Part shown: piece by piece, positions 1 to 11,047 of the stretch
Position numbering within the stretch: the first letter of the stretch is position 1
Layout: every line of letters begins with the position of its first letter
Made by a program: the position numbers and the translations under genes
Source: Takakia lepidozioides
Taxonomy: Eukaryota; Streptophyta; Takakiopsida; Takakiales; Takakiaceae
Direction: 5' to 3'
Length of the DNA stretch: 64,000 bases
Assembly: GCA_030704615.1 (NCBI GenBank)
Contig: CM060734.1
Coordinates: 18,228,001 to 18,292,000, forward strand
The notes under the pieces: generated by a model
Told to the model about the DNA's origin: nothing
What the model saw: only the letters and a program-made list of their open reading frames with translations
Database searches by the model: none

Positions 1-660
1 GGCTGCATCCATTGTCTTCACCTACCGACACCCTGTCAGTCATGAGCTTGTTGAGAGGCCAATCGAGGTTCCAGCTTCTTGGTGAGAACAGTGCAACACG
101 GGAGCAAATTCCCAACTTACCTGAGCATGGATGGCATGCATACTTTTGGCTTCCCTCAGCTTGTGAGGGCATGCATACTTGTCACAATTCATTTTTAATA
201 AAAATGTCTCATTTGAACCAAAGTTCCACTTTTGTACAATGTTGCATTTTGTTGAATGTTGATTTTTGGCTGCGAGGGTCTGGCACTCAGTCTTGCAATC
301 AGACCCACTGGAATGCCACCTCTGTCAATTCCCTCTGTCCATGGGGAAGGTGCTTGCACGCTCGCCCCCCACGCTTCTTGTCAGACGCCGTAATTACTGG
401 TTTGCGCAGCACATCTGCACAGGTCTGCAGCCTTCTGACTGCATACCGTTGGCAGTTATTGCGCAAAGGCCAGGGGCCGCATTCCGGAGACAAGGTTCAA
501 TAACACTCTGATAGTGGATTTTTGCGAGAGTGGGCTCCCCGGATTCGTGAATAGGCTTCGTCGCTCGGAAAGATCGGCCCTGCATTCCTTTCCCTCGCTG
601 CATCCCCCCTTCTCCCAGGGCGCTTGCACGAACGCCGTCCTGGCAGTCTTGTGTACACAT
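1..660. other. Left edge without a recognisable gene
   Basis: I see no conserved protein motif and no tandem repeat in this stretch. Reading frames on both strands are short and unlike known families. It ends just before the first M-family start codon. Confidence 0.4.
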
Positions 661-665
661 CTCCC

Positions 666-2018
666 ATGGCAGAAAACTTGAGCGTTATAGTGTACTGCCC
701 TCCTCACGAGCATAGAGCTACATTTCCATGCAGAGGGGAGATCTATCGGGTGATGGAGAATTAATATATCTGCATTCGATACCGCCTGGCGGGGTCGGTA
801 TTTTTGGAGGAGGAAAGGAAGGATTCAAATGGAGTTGTAGTCGAAAGTATTGTTGTGCTCCATGATGATTTCGGCGATAGTAGGGAATGGCGAGTTCCAC
901 CATCAGATAGCGTCATATACAGGGCTGTTGGGGACTTCATTTGCCCGCCAAATGCGCCTTCTATCTTGCCGCCTTCCACAAAACAATCCGTGAATCAGAG
1001 AGTGGGTACCTCAAAGAGAGAACTCCGCAACGAAGTTAATCCAGAGCCGACCCCATCAATGAAGATGAGCAAGAACCGGGTTGTTCACAACCTGTCTGAC
1101 TTAGACGAGGTCATGGAAGTTCCAAGATCATCCTGGAGATCAGCCAAGTCCTCAATGGACATCAGCGGACGAGGGAGTCATATTCCCAGCACGAGCTCAG
1201 CAACTCGATCCATTCTTGATATTTTGCGAGGGCTTCACATGGAGGGACACCGCTCGGAGCTGGCTGGGCTGGACTACAGCAAGTTTGCAATTAAATCTGT
1301 GACATGCCTTCCCGCAGATGTCGACGGCAATATCTTCTTTGAGTTCTCTCCTCGAACGGACTATTCGAGGGCGTCCGGAATGTTGACAGATATGGATAGA
1401 AAACAAGATGGTCATCCTTGGTGCGTCACCAAAACCACCAGCATGAAGATGCTCGATGGTGTGCGGGTGCGCTACGTTGTGTGTGCGGGCGCGCTGCGGT
1501 GTTTCTCCCCAACTTGCTTCCACTTTAAATCCAGAGGTCACATGAATGAGACGGATTGGACACACACAGCTCATCAACCATTTCGAGCTCAGGAAAAGGT
1601 TCCAAACTCCACATTTAAGTGTGCACATTGCAACGAACCACCACATTGCATGTCTGTTTGTAATGCCAAGCAGTTCTATGTGTTGCACCGTTTCCCTGAC
1701 CTCACATGAGCTTGCATACACGTTGTTGTGCATTGTCACAAATTGGCGAGGGGGAACTCGCGGGAGGCTACCCACGAGGCAGAGCAGCTCATTCAGGAGG
1801 AGGTTGAGACCTGGTGCCAAACCCAAACAGATACAGCTGCAGGCCGCCCATAAGATGGCATTGGCCAGAATTATGTCGGGATGGCTCCGACAGAGTTCCT
1901 CTCGATGAGAAGGAAATGGAGGCATTGCTGGAGTCAGTGTCCCACGTCTGTTCACCGAATGTCCAAAACCACATTGTCTCCTGCAAACAGAGAATTGGGC
2001 GAGGCTCGAATACAATGA
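666..2018 (+). pseudogene. Gene M copy A: truncated MULE-like SWIM transposase
   Basis: This is the N-terminal part of the M family, which has three copies here (others at 2.7-6.2 and 30.8-34.3 kb). The start is taken as ATG 666 because MAENLSVIVYCPP aligns with MAPNSYAIVCCPP of copy C. A TAA at 762-764 breaks the frame, and the match resumes as YICIRYRLAGSVFLEEERKD. The conserved block DGHPWCVTKT and paired cysteines (CAHCNEPPHCMSVC) are present. TGA at 1707 replaces the Arg codon of DLTRACIH, and two frameshifts follow near 1805 and 1880. The match stops at about 2018, inside SKQ..GRGS, directly before palindromes. The DDE core and SWIM finger are absent, so this copy cannot make a transposase. 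Confidence 0.8.
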
Positions 2019-2025
2019 CGCTACC

Positions 2026-2160
2026 GCGTGAGCTTGGCGCGTGAACGTGTGAGCGTACGCTCACACAATGATGACGTGGCGTGAGCCTACGCTCACGCTG
2101 CTGACATGGCGCTGATGCTGACGTGGCGTGAGCCTGGTCCAGGTCATGCCACGTCACCAC
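2026..2160. repeat. Palindrome family F1 (GTGAGC...GCTCAC)
   Basis: GTGTGAGCGTACGCTCACAC at 2047-2066 is a perfect 20-base palindrome centred on TA. A second at 2079-2098 (GCGTGAGCCTACGCTCACGC) has one mismatch. The motif GTGAGC recurs on either side, with short TGACGTGGC repeats between. The cluster begins where M copy A breaks off. Similar GTGAGCC motifs recur near 50.44-50.50 and 52.35-52.42 kb. Confidence 0.75.
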
Positions 2161-2256
2161 AAAGAAGGTGGGCCTATAACCGTGGAGCCCCCAACTGCTG
2201 ATTTCACCACATGAAGGTGAAACGGATGAAGGGTTTTGGGCTTTCCTGGAGTTCAA

Positions 2257-2484
2257 CCTTCTGTTAACAGGAGCTTCATTTCGTAGAACTGAAATGAACC
2301 TCGTGTCGACACAAGGGGGATTTGGAGAACTTCAACAAAACCTCGTGTTAACACGAGGTTGTTTTCCTGGAACAAAAATGAACTTCGTGTTGACACGATG
2401 TTGTTTTCTGAGAACTAAAATCATCCTTGTGTCAACACAAGGAGGATTTGGAGAACTTCAAGTAAACCTCGTGTTGAGACGAGG
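2257..2484. repeat. Palindrome family F2, six units (CCTCGTGTYRACACGAGG)
   Basis: Units lie at about 2257, 2299, 2341, 2383, 2425 and 2467, a period of about 42 bases. The 2341 unit is a perfect 18-base palindrome (GTTAAC core). The cores seen are TTAA, TCGA, TTGA, TTAA, TCAA and TTGA, so the central dinucleotide is TA, CG, TG or CA. The spacers are also alike, with GGAGAACTTCAA repeated. The cluster lies just beyond the C-terminal end of M copy B. The small reading frame through it is a by-product of the repeat. Confidence 0.85.
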
Positions 2485-2668
2485 TTGATTTGATCATCTG
2501 TCTATCTGAAGGTAGTTTCTTGTGTTTGCTAATGAAAAGAGAATGACAAACCAATGCGACAAATGCATTGACCCACGCATAGCAAAGATGTTAGACGACA
2601 TACATTGAGAGTCACTGGACTTGAACAGTCATTCCATTACAAGTTGTAGTCAAGGAAAACACAGATTT

Positions 2669-5600
2669 TTATGGGCTTGTATCTCGCTGTAGAAGTGTGT
2701 TGACTTCGTTGAAACTCATAGTGGCTTGGTGAATGAAGAAGTCGCGCTTTGGATCACAAACCATCCTTCTCAAGAAGACGAAGTAAAGGTGTTTGCACGG
2801 TATGAACTTCCCTCTCTTTCCCAAACTACTTGAAAGCATACCAACAAAATCAGGACATGTACAATTGGGAAAATTGGAAACAGTGATTTCGTACGTCCTG
2901 TCCTGCAGCGCAGATGCGGATGAGATCATGGTGAAGACCCGACCATACCCTGGATCAGGCACTTCCATTGTTCCCGCAACACGAGCGTGAAGCATTCTGG
3001 CGGACTCAATTTTGCCGTAGTGTTCTGCGGTCGGAGGGAATCGTCGAACCAGCTTCCCATTCCGTCTGGTTGGCCACAAGTGAGCGTCAGGCGGAGGTAC
3101 CCGTGAACCGCTTCCACTTGAAGCACCTTCACGTGCAATGGAATGTCTGGCTAGGGAGAAACCCGCCTCTTCCAGCATTGCGATCTCTCGGTGAGTGAGA
3201 CCTGTGCCCATCTTCACAGGCCACACGGTTGGTGGAGTAGGCTTCCTTACCACGGAAGGCCTCATTGTACCATGCACACATCTCCCACAATCGTCAGCGC
3301 AGAACCAGAACTTGTGGTTCTTTGCCTTGCCTTGTCCGTAAGGGAGAAACAAACCCGTGAATGTAGGAGCTGCAGTGCGTTCTTTCCCTCTGGAGATTAA
3401 TGATGTACATTTTTCATGATTGGTGGCCCTGATCGCCGCGCATTTCACATGAGATCCAGCACTTGTGCGTTCTATATGCCAAACCTCGTCCAAGCCCATG
3501 GACTCGATTATATGCGGCACCACGTTCTGGTCTTCAACCATTGCAGTGACAATGCTTGATGCAGGGGTCCGGTCTGGGGCAGAGTAGCCCTCACCTGTGG
3601 ATGTTCCGCAATTCCATCTCTGATCCAAGAGAACACGTGGCATCGAGAAGTTCACCCTGTCCACCCTATGGGAATCTGCATCCGATTCCGGAGGGGTGTC
3701 CAATTTCCGTTTGCAAGACCCGAATCTCTCTTCGCCTTCCAGATGGGGAACTCTTCCCACGAGAGGGGTGCCATCTGCACATATGCTCACTGCCCGCGCT
3801 ATTTTGCTGGGATCCCCTGATCTTCCAGCTGCCCGCAACATCAACTCGCTCCTGTCCGGACCTTTGCCACCAAGGCCACCCCTCAAGAATGACCTATATC
3901 CGGTTTGCTGCTGCAGAGCACGAATGATGTCATCGGCCGTCGCCACATACAAATCTCTCCCTTTTTTGCCGGATTGCTGCAACCAGGCATTGTGCACTGT
4001 CTCCGCAAGATTGCAAGAAGGCATGTCCGCCATCTCCTCAATGGACATATGCTGCAAGGCAAAAAAATAGAAAGCTGATATTAGGATTGGATCCTGAAAG
4101 ATATATCCGAAGCACCCAAACGAAGGTGAATACAAACCACTCACCGTTGTCATGGCCGCTCCCCACTGTCGGTAACGGAAGTGCCAAAATGCGAACCAGT
4201 CTTGCAGTGCCCTCATGCTGTCCTCCGATGCCGCTCCAGATTAGTACCATCAGGCACGAATTGTCTGGAACAATGTATTCGCTTCCCCCATAGTTTTGGC
4301 GTCTTTGTATTGGTTGCACAGTTGGCGATGCATAGTCTGCATATCTGGCTTGATGTATGTCTTTGTGTGTTTGTCCAGGGATTGTGTCCAATGGAAAAGA
4401 CATGTACGTTCTCTCTCCAGGCATTGGCACTTTTGGGTCTCCCGTCCCGAACACAATGCGGACAGCGTTGAAGTTAGCTTGAGCACTATCGGCCATGAAA
4501 CCGACGAAATTGGGAGATGGGAGACCATTGGAGGCCATAACTCGAATGAGAGCTTCCCACATGAGCTGTTGTGAATCTGTGTCCTCTGACTGCATGTCAC
4601 ACACTGCAATTGTCATGACTCGCTGGTACACAGGGTCATAAACATGACATGCCATTGTGGTCCAGTCTTTAACCCTCTTGACATGATCGAACATAAGGAA
4701 GCAGTTGCCAAGATCGCCACCCTTCTGCATACGTTTAACCAGGCTGACCCCGCTGCCCTCACCTTTTGTGGACATTTTGAACAAGAACACTTTCCTGGCT
4801 CCTTGTCCCGGGAAAACGCTGTCTTGGATGTAGTCATGCATGCTCCTTTTCTTCAAATCCATAATATTGTCCATATAACCTCGACTCCCAGAGCCCATTC
4901 TTAAAGCGTTCACCTGATTCCTAATGTTTGGAGAAGTCAAAGTTGAGAAATGGTCCATAACAGTGTCCAAAGCCGATCCCTCCAGTATTCCTCCAACCGA
5001 ATTTGATGCACACAGAACACGGCTTTCCAGAAAGGACTTGCTCGCCCCCATGGCAATTGCAGATGTGGTTCCACTTGGATTGGTATCCAACTCTTGCCTT
5101 ATCAGACGCAAGACTGTGTCAACGCTCTCCCTATAATCCCCTTGGACACAGGGTGGTTGTGAAACCGAAATGGATACAGGCTCTAGTCAGGGTTTTGAAT
5201 CGATGCACCACATAATACATTCTGGCGCCACACAAAGCAAGGCAGCAAGGTGGTACCCTACAGAACTTGCACACAAAAGTGTTACTGTATGGTGGTGTCA
5301 CCCCAGGCTTGAATGGATTCTCACTGACACCATCCCATTCGCTTTGGTTTTGCACACCTGACAATGCGAAGTGTCTGCATTTCATGTTCTCGCATTTCAG
5401 GTGCCCATTACAGACTGTTCGCCTGAATATGAGGTTGTCGTTGTTGTGAATATTGGAGGTTTTTGTGCGGCACCAAGGGTGTCTATCGTGCTTTTTGTCC
5501 GTTCCTTCCAGGAGACTGGAAATGCCCCCCACGCGACCAGGAGGAGGCAGCTCGAAAACAATATTACCATCAAAAGATTTCGGCAAGAATGCCACCTCTG

Positions 5601-6164
5601 AATATTGAAAGTGCTCCAGTCTATCCCCCTCAACTCACTCTTGAATCCTGCCATCCCACCCATGGCTTTCAGTTTAGGAATGACACTGGTGATCTCCTCC
5701 ACATCTGCTTCTACATGTGGACATGGCTGATCCACGGGCGGTATTGCACATGTGTCATAGGATGAGTCCGAAAGCTCAACTACAGTGTTAATGGTACTCG
5801 TCTCCTTCTTGACAACCACGGGTGTTTTCTCCTGGGCCACTGATGCTGCCGTGCCAGGAGTTACGAAAGATCCTGCAGACTGTCTCAGAAGAGCACTGAG
5901 CACCCTGTATCTGCCTGGAGGCACTCTCCATTGTGTGGCTGGTGCAGTATGCGAAGGTTTCTGGAACACGTACTTGAGCAGTTTTCCATTGGCATCGTAT
6001 ACTTCCCTTTGAAGGAATAGAGTTCCATTTTCCAACCGAAACTGTGTTGCGAGGACGTGTTCATGCATCAGCGCAAAACCATCATCTTCCACCTCGTAAG
6101 AAAATGGCACAGGGTGGTCCTCACTGAAGAAGTCGTCAAGGGAGCCCATGGCCTGGGAGGCCAT
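2669..6164 (-). pseudogene. Gene M copy B: near full-length MULE-like transposase with SWIM finger
   Basis: The start is MASQAMGSLDDFF at 6164 and the end RDTSP at 2669, roughly 1,130 residues after one intron. In order: an N-terminal domain (ATQFRLENGTLFLQRE), a Cys/His block (CENMKCRHF, CKFCRVPPCC), a MULE-like DDE region (VYDPVYQRVMTIAVCD, then FMADSAQANFNAVRIVFG), a conserved CNLAETVHNAW motif, and a C-terminal SWIM zinc finger (NCTCPDF... PCKHLYF). SWIM fingers of the CxCxnCxH type are typical of MULE transposases. An intron at about 4055-4147 (donor GTGAGT, acceptor TTGCAG) is at the same position as in copy C. Single-base frameshifts near 5585, 5150, 5130 and 4240 break the frame, so it is probably inactive. 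It is diverged from copies A and C. Confidence 0.8.
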
Positions 6165-6169
6165 ATGTC

Positions 6170-6840
6170 GATGTTGCTTCAGAAAGTAGAGTTTTCAGTC
6201 CAACGGTGCTTGTGAATGCAAATTGTGTGGGAGCGGAGTTTTTGGCGTCCTCACAGAGAATTGCAGGTATCGCTCCCGGCTTGCAGATCTCCTAACGCGG
6301 GTTCCACTTCTGTGAAATGTCTCCCCATGCGAACCAAGCGCATGGTCACAGAGTGCCCAAATGCGCAGTCCATAATGTCAGCCCTAATCTTAGAATCCAA
6401 CTGTTTTTTCACAAGTGCCCCACCAGTGCATTCGTTGACAGATTGACTGACAGAGCCGCCGTTTGGTTGTCATGTCAGAGAGGCCAGAAGAGATGCCCAT
6501 TTCCATTTAATTTTAACGGCACCTGCACCGCTGTACAACTGTACATACTTGACATTCCTCTGGAACATCCCAGAATAAATTGCCCAATAATGAACTTTTT
6601 CAGATGAGAGGTGATTAGACCCCAACGATTTTTGGATGGATGAGGATCCAATGATCTCCGCCGATATTTCATAACGATTAGATGGACACGTGTTCACCAT
6701 GCATGTGGAATGAGTCAGTGGCGCACTGAACGTTGCGAGTGAACATCTTGGCGTTGAAGGCCTTGCGATGAACCTCCCATAGTCCTTTTTTTTCCCTCTT
6801 CTCCTTATTGTCTTTGCAACCCTGGATTCTGCAGAGACGG
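6170..6840. other. Gap upstream of M copy B
   Basis: This is presumably the 5' region of the M gene on the minus strand. I see no coding match, palindrome or tandem repeat. Confidence 0.4.
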
Positions 6841-6842
6841 TG

Positions 6843-7342
6843 ACCCCATTCCGAGGGAGAAGCAAGCGTCGAAGAACACTTTATTTCACATCAAACAAGC
6901 AAAGGGCACGCGCTAAGGAGAGGATGAGGAGGCGAGACGGGAACTTAGAATGGGAGAAGAAACTTCCGGCGTAGATGAAGACGAAGGGCAAAACAGGATT
7001 CTGCAACCGCAGTGTGGAGAGGAAGGTCTTCAAGTGATCCCGGAGGCGACCGATGAGCAACCTCCAATAGAAGGGGGAGGACGAGGAAGTGAGCTGGGCT
7101 CGGGAGAAAGCACTGCGAGTAGAGAAACAGGTCTTCAAAGAGCAGGGAGAACAACGGACGCGGAAACGATGCCGTCTGCCCTTGTTTCGCACCATCGGGA
7201 CCTCCTTGGAAGCATGCTACCTCCAGACCACATGGAAAGATTCAATGCGTCAGGAGCATCATCAAGTGCAAAGAAGAAACCGGAGGTGGCTATGAACTCT
7301 CTTTCTCTCTCTCTGATTCTGTCTGTTCTTGCTAAACATTGA
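6843..7342 (+). other. Arginine-rich open stretch, possible relic of a P-type first exon
   Basis: The frame around 6843-6965 reads TPFRGRSKRRRTLYFTSNKQ then ARAKERMRRRDG. It loosely resembles the first exon of gene P at 36.74 kb (EKRHRRKLRKLYFGRRPMPK then GRKQMRLQEE). A second frame, 6950-7342, follows (MGEETSGVDEDEGQ..., ending in a serine/lysine-rich stretch). A segment beginning GCATCATCAAGT recurs at about 7256 and 7466. The resemblance is weak and basic composition alone could give it. It could also be non-coding. Confidence 0.2.
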
Positions 7343-7350
7343 GGTCGACA

Positions 7351-7780
7351 TCAACCTTGCGTCAACGCAAGGTTGAAGTCGACCTCCTAAGTATATATAT
7401 TGGGCATCAAAACAGTGCAGATGCTGCACTACAATCAAGCTAGACAGACATGGATGCTTGCGACGCATCATCAAGTTCGAAGAAGAAGCAGAGACAGCAA
7501 TCTCCTTTTCCTGTAGCTTTTGTGTTTGTTCAACACCGATCCGAGAGCTCGCAATCACCCTTGCGTCAACGCAAGGTTGATGCCAACCTCCATGGTGTAT
7601 GTTAGAACTTCTAGTGAAACGAACAGATGCCGCACAGGAATCAACATTGCGTTGACGCAAGGTTGGTTTTGATGATTTTTTTGTTCAATGGAAGCGTCCG
7701 ATCTCTCATACCCTGAACTGTAAGGTAGGGAAAGTAGATTAGTTGAAGCTCCCAAAAGAACCCTGCGTCAATGCAAAGCA
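7351..7780. repeat. Palindrome family F3, four units (CCTTGCGTCAACGCAAGG)
   Basis: Units lie at 7355-7372, about 7560-7577, about 7643-7660 and about 7757-7774. The best has 11-base arms (TCAACCTTGCG / CGCAAGGTTGA) around TCAA. One unit carries TTGA instead, so the centre is again CA or TG. A fifth unit sits at 8429-8454. They flank the P-like fragment on both sides. The arms differ from F2 but the core GTYRAC is the same. Confidence 0.85.
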
Positions 7781-7792
7781 TTTTTTGCTTCA

Positions 7793-8401
7793 ATCGTGCA
7801 TGGCTGTCAAGAGCTGCGTGACACGTCCTTTGTGATCGAGAACCATGGAAACCACGCTCCAGTGCCATTCAATGTCGTCCGAGTGCAAGCTTGAAATGTA
7901 ATCCATCCAGGCAAGCAGTCTGTGGTTCCCATCCCAGACAAAAAACATCTTTCCCATGAATGCTTTTGTGGAGGCCTTTTTGGACAGCTTAAACTCGAAC
8001 TCCCTGTTTACATCCCGCCAGCATGCATCCCAACCTTGCTCAATGTCCTCTGTTACAAGACACTCCTCTCCTTTCGTGTTCATAGTGGATACGTAGAACA
8101 CTGCTGATCCCTTGACATAGCCGTGAACAAAGTCGTTCTTCAACTTCGTTATATCATTCCTCAATGCCGGTCGAACAGCGGGCATGGAGATCATCCTGCA
8201 CAGCGGAATGACCAGGTTTCCGCCGGGAACCTCCATCGACATAATCACCTTCGACGAGTTCACTTTTTGCCCACCCATTATCTCCTCGGCCTTGTCTTCA
8301 TAGTCTCCCTCCAATGAGTCTTCCTCACCTTCACCTTCTGACGCGGCCAAATCTTCCCCCTCGGATTTCTTTTTTCTTTTCCTCCGCACAGAATGAATTA
8401 T
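7793..8401 (-). pseudogene. Gene P-like fragment: ParB-like (DGxHR) domain exon
   Basis: This exon is homologous to exon 2 of gene P at 37.0-38.3 kb but well diverged. From an acceptor at 8402 it reads IIHSVRRKRKKKSEGEDLAA, an acidic stretch, then IPLCRMISMPAVRPALRNDI, GSAVFYVSTMNTKGEE and GKMFFVWDGNHRLLAW. The DGNHR box is the signature of ParB/sulfiredoxin-fold nuclease-like domains. The frame is open over the whole domain, but no splice donor is visible after LLTAMHD, where P has one, and no methyltransferase part is found nearby. I therefore call it a truncated copy. An F3 palindrome lies in the presumed upstream intron (8429-8454) and four more follow the break. Confidence 0.7.
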
Positions 8402-8428
8402 CTGTGAGTGACAGATTGAGCACCCATG

Positions 8429-8454
8429 GATCAACCTTGCTTTGACGCAAGGTT
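8429..8454. repeat. F3 palindrome in the presumed intron of the P-like fragment
   Basis: CCTTGCTTTGACGCAAGG with flanking TCAA/TTGA extends the arms to about 12 bases. One arm base is mutated. It lies about 28 bases upstream of the exon's acceptor on the minus strand, mirroring the intronic F4 palindromes of the other P copies. Confidence 0.7.
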
Positions 8455-8519
8455 GATTGATGGGGATGTAGTTTAGACTGAAAGGCATACAGGATCGTCC
8501 TCCAACCAGCCCTCACAAG

Positions 8520-8770
8520 GCTCCACAGGCCTGCAAAACATTGGCCTCAAAGGACCCCAAATAGTCCTTCAAACAGCCCCAACCAGGCTCCACAAGCCTG
8601 CAAGATATTGGCTTCAATAGACCCCAAATAGTCCTCAAAGCAGGCCCCAATACATGTAAGATATTGGCCTCAGTAGACCCCAAATAGTCCTCAAAGCAGG
8701 CCCCAATACCTGTTAGATATTAGCCTCAATAGATCCCAAATAGTCCTCAAACAAGCCCCTGAAGGCTCCA
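8520..8770. repeat. Tandem repeat with period about 60-70 bases
   Basis: Four degenerate units share CCCCAAATAGTCCTCAAA and ATATTGGCCTCAATAGA. Unit ends fall near 8577, 8640, 8698 and 8755. No coding frame runs through it. Confidence 0.75.
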
Positions 8771-8789
8771 AAAATATCCACAGTCAGTC

Positions 8790-9160
8790 GATTTTTCATC
8801 CGTCACTGACCGAATTTCATCCAAAACCGTGATTTCTCATCCGCAGGTCCGATATTTCATCCTCCGCGATAGTTCATCCGTCGGTGCAATATTTCATCCA
8901 CTGGCGCGATTTCATCCGCTGTCGCAGTTTCATCCGTCGCCGCAATTTTTCATCCAATAGTGTGATAGTGAATCCGCTGACGAGGTTTCATCCGCTGATG
9001 CAGTTTCATCCGTCGCCGCAATTTTTCATCCAATAGTGCGATAGTTCATCCTCTGACGAGATTTCATCCGCTGGCGCAGTTTCATCCACTGCAACCAATT
9101 CTCATCCAAGAGCGCCGATTTTCATCCATTGGTTCAATAGTTCATCCGATGGGCCAATGG
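8790..9160. repeat. TTCATCC-rich interspersed repeat
   Basis: Some fifteen copies of TTTCATCC or TTCATCC are spaced 20-35 bases apart in one orientation, with GC-rich linkers such as GTCGCCGCAA. The same octamer forms hairpins at 28.1 and 46.2 kb. Confidence 0.7.
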
Positions 9161-9164
9161 TGGT

Positions 9165-10400
9165 GCTCCCAACTCTAGGGCAATGTTCCCACGCGTTCCC
9201 TCGAGTTCCCAAGGAATTCACACGCATTCCCAAGCGTTCCCACAAGTTCCCAAGCTAGGGTTTGCGCCGCTTTGCCTCTGCGATTGCTGCAACGAGCTAT
9301 GGCTTCTATGGAGCAACCAGAGGTGTTGTTCTTGGTTTCTTGAGCATCAATAGACCACCAAGAATGCCTCTAACTCCCTGAGCAAGCTATTTGCCACACA
9401 ACAAGCTCTCTTTCTCTATAGAACTTGTTGAAACAAGCATAGAACAAGCTGTTGAGTTTTCTATGGCATATCCTCTTCTAGCCATCGCATGCACTCATAA
9501 TGCTTCCTTCTATGGCCATAGTGTACCTCTTAGAGCTCTTAATCCAGCCCTGCACTTGCAACTTCCATAGACATGTTCTTCCCAAGCTTGGGATTGAAAC
9601 CCCAACTCAAAGCATGCTCTACAAATACACTATTCTGCCCCAAAGATAAATCAGATGTCTACCTCCACTCATAGCTCTCCTAAGCTTGAAGTTGAAGACT
9701 CCCACAAGCTGAAACCATGCTCCACACATGCACCGCTTGCTTCCGTAACACCCGAGCTCTTCTTGAACTCCTCAAACCCTGCAACTTTGCAGAACAAGAG
9801 CTTCTTCACAAGTTCTCAAACTTTTCAATGGGGCTCTCCTTGAAGACCTCCTCTTGTACATAAACACCACAAGGCTTTCCTCTTGCAAACCCTGCAACAC
9901 CTTGTAATTTAAGAGCTATCTACCAAGCTCTCTTCCACACAAGTGCTAACTATGCTAACACCTTGCACTCATCGATGTAAGCAGGTCTTCTTCTAGTGAA
10001 ATGGTGAAAGAGGAGAAACCACTCTATCACGTTATATAAGTCAAGCCAATGACACATTTGCTAAAGGACTCCACCATACAGACCTCACCCACTCTCAATC
10101 TCAAGTACTAGAGCTATGGCGGCGAGAGAGAGGCCTCGGGAGGCTCGACTAGAAGAAGACGAGCCTGCCTACGTCTCACGTGGAGATAACCTCCCCACAT
10201 CCCAAGTGAGGTTCGCCACCTCACTTGGCACATAGAACCAAATGAAGTCCCAATGCCAACAAAATACAAATATAAATGTATAATATCCTAATTAGTTAGA
10301 AATAACTATTTCTAACTAAACACAAACAAAACCATGACATATCTTATACGAGCCACAATTGATACCAAATCCGGGAGTATGCCTACTATTTGACTGAAAA
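9165..10400. other. Non-coding stretch
   Basis: I see no protein match and only short plus-strand frames. CAAGCTCT and ACAAGCT motifs recur around 9390-9980, as in low-complexity transposon UTRs. No function can be assigned. Confidence 0.35.
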
Positions 10401-10430
10401 ACATCAGTCTACCTGGAATATAATGATGGC

Positions 10431-10640
10431 ATGACATGCCAAGTGTGTGCCAGGGAGGCCTTGGAGATCTATGAGCAAATGCTACAGGCAGCAGGCGTCA
10501 GCCAGCCAAAGGGGATAGAGGTCCATGCTAGCATCATCAAAGGTGGAATTGTGCCAGATATCATTCTAGAGAGTACCCTTGTCGATATGCAGGCCAAATG
10601 CAGGAGCATAAGGAATGTTTGTCATGTGTCCACTGTACGA
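10431..10640 (+). pseudogene. Pentatricopeptide-repeat (PPR) gene fragment
   Basis: The frame reads AREALEIYEQMLQAAGV, then IEVHASIIKGGIVPDIILES and TLVDMQAKCRSI. This is the consensus of PLS-class PPR proteins (HA.IIK.G...D...STLVDMYAKCGSI), which bind organelle RNA. Only about two motifs are present, MYAKCGSI is degraded to MQAKCRSI, and the flanks have no further motifs. I read it as a captured or decayed fragment, not a gene. Confidence 0.65.
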
Positions 10641-11047
10641 TACGCAAGGTATGTTCTCATGGAGGACAGTATTCTCACTTATTGGGTCTCTTTGTCTATC
10701 CATTGTTCTCCCACTACATAATAGTTAAATCTGAATTGTTCCATGTATTGAGGGTAACAGAATGCCTGGAGTAGGAAATGAAATGAAAAGAGCTGGCATA
10801 TAGGACACAAGCGAACTCATACACCACTCTTTACCAAAGCAAAAGGTTTGAAGAGAATTAAAAACCTAGTCAGAATTGCAACAAGGTTGTTTGGTTAGAC
10901 TAATGGGACAGAACCCCAAGACTTCAAATCCTGAAAATTTTCCAGCCACTGCTACTCAAAACTATCCACACTGCTTCAGTTACTGGAAAACAATGGCCAA
11001 CAAACCAGCTCTGCAGCAGACGGAGAAAAAGGTGGGAGATGCAGTAC

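Noticed and set aside
1197-2015. 272-residue minus-strand frame
   Set aside because: Shadow of M copy A on the opposite strand; it matches nothing.
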